Source: Oligoflexia bacterium (GTDB lineage Bacteria; Bdellovibrionota; UBA1018). Taken from it: DNA of 46,790 nucleotides. This document shows, piece after piece, positions 43,499 to 46,790 of the stretch; positions within the stretch are counted from its first letter, which is position 1, and every line of letters starts with the position of its first letter. The notes beneath the pieces are model-generated. The model was not told where the DNA came from, made no database searches, and worked only from the letters and a program-made list of their open reading frames with translations. The translations under genes were made by a program, and so were the position numbers. The stretch is from positions 1 through 46,790 of the forward strand of contig CAIUGE010000057.1 of the NCBI GenBank assembly GCA_903898645.1, in the 5' to 3' direction.

Positions 43499-43629
43499 CT
43501 GCTCTCACTAGCATGGCTATACGTTATAGTAAAGGTCCTCTCGTAAAAAGTTCCTTATGGGCATTTATTTATTACAGTTAGGTAAATTATAAAGAGGGGG
43601 GTACCCGCAAAAGAAGTAATGTATATGAA

Positions 43630-43646
43630 GTAGTAGTAGTAGTAGG
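43630..43646 (-). promoter_or_regulatory. DnaA-trio-like repeat of oriC
   Basis: Five TAG repeats on the plus strand read as CTACTACTACTACTA on the minus strand. They begin about 13 bases from the nearest perfect DnaA box and are followed by AT-rich DNA toward dnaN. Spacing and sequence resemble the DnaA-trio element described in Bacillus subtilis, where DnaA filaments open the duplex. A chance microsatellite is the alternative. Confidence 0.6.
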
Positions 43647-43657
43647 TATGTGGATTG

Positions 43658-43666
43658 TGTGGATAA
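43658..43666 (-). promoter_or_regulatory. DnaA box
   Basis: Exact match to TTATCCACA on the minus strand. It is the box nearest the trio-like repeat, so it is a candidate to direct filament growth toward the unwinding site. Confidence 0.9.
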
Positions 43667-43724
43667 GCACCGCGAACACCTGATTTAATCATAAAAAACA
43701 AGTGGATAACTTTGTTGATAACCA

Positions 43725-43733
43725 TGTGGATAA
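43725..43733 (-). promoter_or_regulatory. DnaA box
   Basis: Exact consensus 9-mer on the minus strand, with near-consensus boxes at 43701 and 43713 just upstream in the same orientation. Confidence 0.9.
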
Positions 43734-43746
43734 CTCAAGCTCATTT

Positions 43747-43755
43747 TGTGGATAA
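43747..43755 (-). promoter_or_regulatory. DnaA box
   Basis: Exact consensus 9-mer on the minus strand, 22 bases (about two helical turns) from the preceding box, start to start. Confidence 0.9.
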
Positions 43756-43806
43756 CTTTATTACACACTATAATAAATGAGTTATCCACCGCTTTATCAA
43801 CAATTT

Positions 43807-43815
43807 TGTGGATAA
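43807..43815 (-). promoter_or_regulatory. DnaA box
   Basis: Exact consensus 9-mer on the minus strand. Near-consensus boxes in the opposite orientation lie at 43782 and 43794. Confidence 0.9.
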
Positions 43816-43884
43816 CTTTTTTGGCCTTTTTTTTCACTACAGATTCACAGCGTCATTTCCTTCTTAAAAGGGCTCATTTTAAAG

Positions 43885-43893
43885 TTATCCACA
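43885..43893 (+). promoter_or_regulatory. DnaA box
   Basis: Exact TTATCCACA on the plus strand, opposite to most boxes in the cluster. Confidence 0.9.
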
Positions 43894-43954
43894 ATTCCCG
43901 TAGTTGATCTGTCAAGTATTGGATAAAATTCATTTTAGAATAATTAGTGGATTT

Positions 43955-43963
43955 TGTGGATAA
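43955..43963 (-). promoter_or_regulatory. DnaA box
   Basis: Exact consensus 9-mer on the minus strand, in an AT-rich context. Confidence 0.9.
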
Positions 43964-44016
43964 CTTTCAAAAGTGTTCCTGGTAAAGAAAATACGCATAG
44001 CATCACGTTGATGACT

Positions 44017-44025
44017 TGTGGATAA
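44017..44025 (-). promoter_or_regulatory. DnaA box
   Basis: Exact consensus 9-mer on the minus strand, in the right part of the origin. Confidence 0.9.
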
Positions 44026-44100
44026 ACTGGTGGATATCGTGTGGGTAAAGTTGATGACTTTTTGCGATAAATCGAGTTACCAACATAGTTATCCCCCAAT

Positions 44101-44109
44101 TTATCCACA
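44101..44109 (+). promoter_or_regulatory. DnaA box
   Basis: Exact TTATCCACA on the plus strand. It is the last perfect box before the promoter of the exported-protein operon, so DnaA bound here could influence that promoter. Confidence 0.9.
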
Positions 44110-44146
44110 AGAGCCTAAAAATCAACGAGCGGTATAGAAAACAAGC

Positions 44147-44174
44147 TGTTTACGCACCATTTCTAGACTATAAT
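44147..44174 (+). promoter_or_regulatory. Putative promoter of the USP-like gene cluster
   Basis: A perfect TATAAT at 44169-44174 is preceded, with a 16-base gap, by a weak TGTTTA. Transcription would begin near 44181, shortly before the first candidate start codon. The strong -10 match and position support it; the -35 is poor. Confidence 0.5.
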
Positions 44175-44288
44175 ACTCTGTTAAAAACAAAGTTTTATGT
44201 GTCGAGTCATATTAATGCATTGTGCTATTTTTTAACAAAAAAAGAGAAAAGACTTGCGGTATTTTTTTTATGTGGTAGTTGTGTCCAC

Positions 44289-45326
44289 ATGTTTACGTTT
44301 CGTTTTATCTCTTTATTAGTCATACTTTCGACTACAGCTTCAGCTATTTTCCCTGATACAGAGGCTCGGTACACAGCGAGTACAGCAGCACTCCGCCTCT
44401 TTGCTAAGTTAACGCAGCGTGCGTCTACTGACGACTTTGTGTCGTATCATTTTGACAGTTTCGGTATTCCGCCAGTTGATGGTAATGGATCATATAATGC
44501 AGTACATAAAATTATGTGGTACATACATTGGAGAGGCCTTGTAAAATCTTGGAGCTCTCCCGGTTTTAGTCCCATAGTTAACGCTGGTGAGAAAGTAAGA
44601 GCTGGTAGTAGTCTAGGTCCCGATTCTGCAGCCCTGATTCAAGCCATGAGGGAGTTGCTTCCGTCAATCAATCTTGATCACTACAATGATGCATCGAGTT
44701 ATCTTACGGAGCTGCATAAGTCTTTGTGGCACCATGATTATATTCTAAAGAACCACCAGAGTTCTGGAATGTATTCGTCTAGCCCCGTTCAGTCCAAACA
44801 GGATCATGTTTATGGCCAAGCCATCCTCCCATATCCAACCGATGACGCTAGTTTGGATTACTTTCACGGAGATGACTGGCGAGGTCGTGCTCCGCGGAGG
44901 TATTTATTTCTGAGGAGGCCTATTCAAGACGACGTAACTATAAGTATGAACCTGGCGCTAAGTCTTCCGCAGTCATCTGGAGAGGTACATCCATCCGATC
45001 TTCATGTCCGACTTGTGGGGGCCATTTTACACCAGTCGATAAATTCGGCACTGAGCGACTATAGGGTGATACTTTTGCATCCATTAGTGGCAGAGCTCGC
45101 TCCTTCGTCGCTAGTCGCGGTTCGTCGTTCCCTTTCAGCTGCATGCATCACGATGGGGCCTGGTCCGCTGCCAGTAGGGACAAGAAGTATGAGCAGTTTG
45201 ACAGATCTTGCACAGTGGGTCCTTCATGATAATAAATCTGTTTCAAAAATCGAAGACATCAATATGGTACACAAATTGCTTGAAGAAGAGGCAGATGTCT
45301 TACTGTATGAACCTACTGCTGGTTAG
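44289..45326 (+). CDS. Exported protein, possibly a degenerate ubiquitin-specific-protease fold
   Basis: The frame is open from GTG 44199, but the ATG at 44289 gives a clean signal peptide (FISLLVILSTTASA), so I prefer it; 345 residues. No family is certain. Three stretches align loosely with the USP (peptidase C19) layout: DGNGSYNAVHKIMWYI in the Cys-box position, but with no cysteine; HYNDASSYLTELHKSLW, like the QQDAxEFLxxLLDxLH segment; and RRYLFLRRPIQDD with VRLVGAILHQ, like the LVIHLKRF and YRLVAVVVH strands. The His box is not recognisable. It would be a non-catalytic relative of the next gene, which overlaps its 3' end. Confidence 0.6.
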   Translation: MFTFRFISLLVILSTTASAIFPDTEARYTASTAALRLFAKLTQRASTDDFVSYHFDSFGIPPVDGNGSYNAVHKIMWYIHWRGLVKSWSSPGFSPIVNAGEKVRAGSSLGPDSAALIQAMRELLPSINLDHYNDASSYLTELHKSLWHHDYILKNHQSSGMYSSSPVQSKQDHVYGQAILPYPTDDASLDYFHGDDWRGRAPRRYLFLRRPIQDDVTISMNLALSLPQSSGEVHPSDLHVRLVGAILHQSINSALSDYRVILLHPLVAELAPSSLVAVRRSLSAACITMGPGPLPVGTRSMSSLTDLAQWVLHDNKSVSKIEDINMVHKLLEEEADVLLYEPTAG

Positions 45327-46167
45327 TTTGATTGCTTGTTCATCGGGTCACCTGCCTCAAGAACAGCCACAGGTACGTGATTTTCAGAACAAAGGAGAAA
45401 AACTTGGTGATGGTTGTCCATCTGTAGTGACTGCGCCGCTCAATTTGCCTGCAGCAAGTAGCCAAGCTGAGGCTTTTGACCGTGTTCGCTCAAGTTTTGA
45501 GAGTTTGTATATCTTGCGTCGAGAAAGCACTGAGCTCCCTTTTGGATTTAAGAATTTTGGATCAACGTGCCACGCGAACGCTGCTCTTCAGGTGCTCCTG
45601 CATGCGACAACGAGAGAGCCCCTTCCCTCTCGTGTGCGTGAGGAACTCCATGCATTGAGGTTAAAGGGTTTGTTTGCTTCGCGGTGGGCGCTGGCAAGAC
45701 TAGTTTTTATACATCTGACTGTTTTTCAGTCAGCGACTGAGTTTTTAAATGTGGGTAATGGTCTGTATAATGACTATAATGTCTGGGCAGCGGATGATCC
45801 TGTGTACTATATGGATGCTGTGATGACGATGCTTGGTATGAATGGCCCTGCAACACCTCCTTTTCAATCGCTCACAACACTTTTTTCTCATGTGCCGCTC
45901 TGCGATGCTTTTGTTCCTCATGGGCAACAGTACTTTGGTGTGATTGTTCAAGGACGAGTATTGCCGCTTGTAACTCATTGTTATGGTTACCGCTTGAGTC
46001 TTTCCGGTGTGACCCTTAACCTGGGTGGGCATTACACAGCATTAGTGAGGGATCAATCATGGATGATCTATGATGATCTCATAGTTCATGGAGTGACAGA
46101 ACAAGATGCTGAGGAGAAAATGCGGCGGCAAGCACGAGTTGCCATTTATAATGTCACGCCCGAATAA
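45295..46167 (+). CDS. Lipoprotein with ubiquitin-specific protease (USP, C19) catalytic domain
   Basis: This is a 290-residue protein. The signal peptide ends at lipobox SLIAC (C15), so it is predicted to be exported and lipid-anchored. The Cys box FKNFGSTCHANAALQVL contains the oxyanion Asn (N87) and nucleophile (C92). WAADDPVYYMDAVMTML fits the QQDAxEFL helix, and the His box LGGHYTALVRDQSWMIYDD supplies H246 and D260. These are all the catalytic residues of eukaryotic USPs in the right order, in a domain smaller than usual. An ATG at 45307 is an alternative start. I infer a secreted or surface deubiquitinase acting on a eukaryotic host; the substrate might also be another ubiquitin-like protein. 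Confidence 0.85.
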   Translation: MSYCMNLLLVSLIACSSGHLPQEQPQVRDFQNKGEKLGDGCPSVVTAPLNLPAASSQAEAFDRVRSSFESLYILRRESTELPFGFKNFGSTCHANAALQVLLHATTREPLPSRVREELHALRLKGLFASRWALARLVFIHLTVFQSATEFLNVGNGLYNDYNVWAADDPVYYMDAVMTMLGMNGPATPPFQSLTTLFSHVPLCDAFVPHGQQYFGVIVQGRVLPLVTHCYGYRLSLSGVTLNLGGHYTALVRDQSWMIYDDLIVHGVTEQDAEEKMRRQARVAIYNVTPE

Positions 46168-46627
46168 TTACTATGGGAGTCGATTTTTTTGTACCCAAGT
46201 GATTCTGTGCTTTCTGCTGCTTGGCTGTGGTGCGAATAAGCTGCCCCAAAGTGCGCAAGAACCAGCTAAAATTGAATTTCAAGAAGAGCCGGAATGTCGG
46301 CAGGATAAGATAAAAAAGGTAGAGTCGAGTGTACCTGTTGGATGTAAAATATATAGGCCACGGTACCCGAAAAAAATGAACCATATCATGGTGTCGACGC
46401 TTAATCGTTATTATCCAAACTGGCAGCGATTATCGGTAAGGTGCTATGGAAAAAAATTAAGATATAATGTGAGGCTTGGAGAGAGCCTTCTGTACTGTGA
46501 AGTGAGCGCTCTTGAGAAGGGCAAAGAATTTCGTCCTCAGGCATCGGATTCACTTTTTAAACGCTATCTTATATGGGAAAAAAAAATGTATATTGTGAAA
46601 GTGCAGGAGACATTCAAGGAGGAGTGA
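46151..46627 (+). CDS. Small basic lipoprotein of unknown function
   Basis: This is a 158-residue protein overlapping the USP gene by 17 bases. The signal peptide ends with lipobox CFLLLGC. The mature part is rich in lysine and arginine and has paired cysteines (PECRQDK, VGCKIYR, VRCYGKK, LLYCEV) that may form disulfides outside the cytoplasm. The segment after the lipobox (GANKLPQSAQEPAK) resembles the same region in the USP lipoprotein (SSGHLPQEQPQ), hinting at a shared sorting leader. No family is recognised. It is probably co-transcribed with the two genes before it. Confidence 0.7.
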   Translation: MSRPNNYYGSRFFCTQVILCFLLLGCGANKLPQSAQEPAKIEFQEEPECRQDKIKKVESSVPVGCKIYRPRYPKKMNHIMVSTLNRYYPNWQRLSVRCYGKKLRYNVRLGESLLYCEVSALEKGKEFRPQASDSLFKRYLIWEKKMYIVKVQETFKEE

Positions 46628-46712
46628 GGATTGTCACAGCTTTATGGTGAATTGGGAGTAGGGCGCACCCAAGGAGGATGTCCCAAATCTAGTTGAAGCT
46701 AAAGTTTGAAAA

Positions 46713-46766
46713 GTAGCTCCCCCTGGAGTATTCCAGGTTTGATAGTAAATCAAAAAAAGGAGCTAC
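46713..46766 (+). promoter_or_regulatory. Hairpin leader that could mask a ribosome-binding site
   Basis: An 8-bp inverted repeat (46713-46720, GTAGCTCC, with 46759-46766, GGAGCTAC) encloses a perfect 6-bp hairpin (46722-46727 with 46732-46737, loop GTAT). The right arm contains the AAGGAG ribosome site of the next gene. It may control translation, or be part of an insertion-sequence end. Confidence 0.45.
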
Positions 46767-46769
46767 AAG

Positions 46770-46790
46770 ATGAGAGAAGACACGGTTAGA
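46770..46790 (+). CDS. Start of an unidentified gene cut by the window edge
   Basis: The ATG lies eight bases after AAAGGAG and is followed by six more codons (MREDTVR) before the sequence ends. Too little remains for identification. The leader with inverted repeats and the position after an accessory cluster make a transposase possible, but this is a guess. The 142 bases before it (46628-46769) hold only the hairpin leader. Confidence 0.4.

Larger units (their letters stand above)
43499..44198. other. Chromosomal replication origin (oriC) region
   Basis: This 700-bp stretch has no convincing gene between dnaN (leftward) and the exported-protein operon (rightward). It holds eight exact 9-mer DnaA boxes (TTATCCACA or complement) and several one- or two-mismatch forms at 43701, 43713, 43782, 43794 and 44089. 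A (TAG)5 track and an AT-rich region at 43561-43596 lie on the dnaN side, and runs of T occur near 43816-43836. Transcription diverges from here on both sides, as expected at an origin. No parS-like site was noticed. Confidence 0.93.

Noticed and set aside
43523-43551. A TATAAC on the minus strand upstream of dnaN with a 17-base spacer looked like a promoter.
   Set aside because: The matching -35 hexamer (ACTTTT) is too poor to support it; dnaN must have a promoter nearby, but I cannot place it.
43630-43646. CRISPR or tandem-repeat array.
   Set aside because: Only a five-unit trinucleotide track with no spacers; no direct repeats of CRISPR type were noticed anywhere in the window.
44199-44288. 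Coding sequence from GTG 44199 to the ATG at 44289 as part of the first exported protein.
   Set aside because: The extension adds a basic stretch and a second hydrophobic segment ahead of a complete signal peptide; it remains possible, but the shorter start explains export better.

Overview
The window looks like a chromosomal replication-origin neighbourhood from a Gram-negative, respiring bacterium. The evidence is a dnaN-recF-gyrB-gyrA run beside a large cluster of DnaA boxes, lipoproteins with clear lipoboxes, SurA/PpiC-type periplasmic chaperones, and a GyrB that carries the long TOPRIM insertion typical of Gram-negative bacteria. A secreted protein resembling tail-fibre/surface proteins, and a TPR protein with a small N-terminal GYF-like module, make a Bdellovibrionota-like origin plausible. 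That placement is inference, not proof.

Layout. (1) Positions 1-24038, minus strand: 25 tightly packed, mostly overlapping genes. They are an 11-subunit complex I paralogue (nuoABCDHIJKLMN), then a complete complex I (nuoAB-CD fusion-EFGHIJKLMN), then a TPR protein that runs off the left edge. (2) Positions 24066-32462, plus strand: mfd, two parvulin-type chaperone/isomerase genes, a phosphomannomutase/phosphoglucomutase and a compact uvrA. (3) Positions 32489-43498, minus strand, in reading order from the right: dnaN, recF, gyrB, gyrA, a TPR lipoprotein, atpB, atpE, a strong terminator, a membrane glycosyltransferase and a secreted fibre-like protein. (4) Positions 43499 to about 44198: oriC with eight perfect DnaA boxes and a (TAG)5 DnaA-trio-like track. 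(5) Positions 44199-46627, plus strand: three overlapping genes for exported proteins. The middle one is a lipoprotein with a full eukaryotic-type ubiquitin-specific protease (USP, peptidase C19) catalytic signature. The first looks like a degenerate USP fold. (6) From 46628: a non-coding stretch, a hairpin-bearing leader and the first codons of a gene cut by the right edge.

Two signals stand out. First, the upstream complex I copy keeps the ligands of the N6a, N6b and N2 iron-sulfur clusters and intact reading frames. By eye it has lost the catalytic glutamate/lysine residues of NuoL, M and N, the acidic path of NuoH/A/J/K, and the His/Tyr/Asp of the quinone pocket in NuoD. The neighbouring complete copy keeps all of them. 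This looks like a wholesale re-purposed complex I, not a second proton pump. Second, a secreted deubiquitinase-like lipoprotein sits directly at the origin, where dnaA would usually be found, suggesting contact with a eukaryotic host or prey.

How the genes work together: the complete complex I feeds electrons from NADH to quinone and builds an ion gradient. AtpB/AtpE form the membrane part of the ATP synthase that uses it; the other ATP synthase genes are not here. Mfd and UvrA are partners in transcription-coupled nucleotide excision repair. DnaN, RecF and gyrase serve replication. All residue comparisons were made by eye against remembered family consensus sequences.
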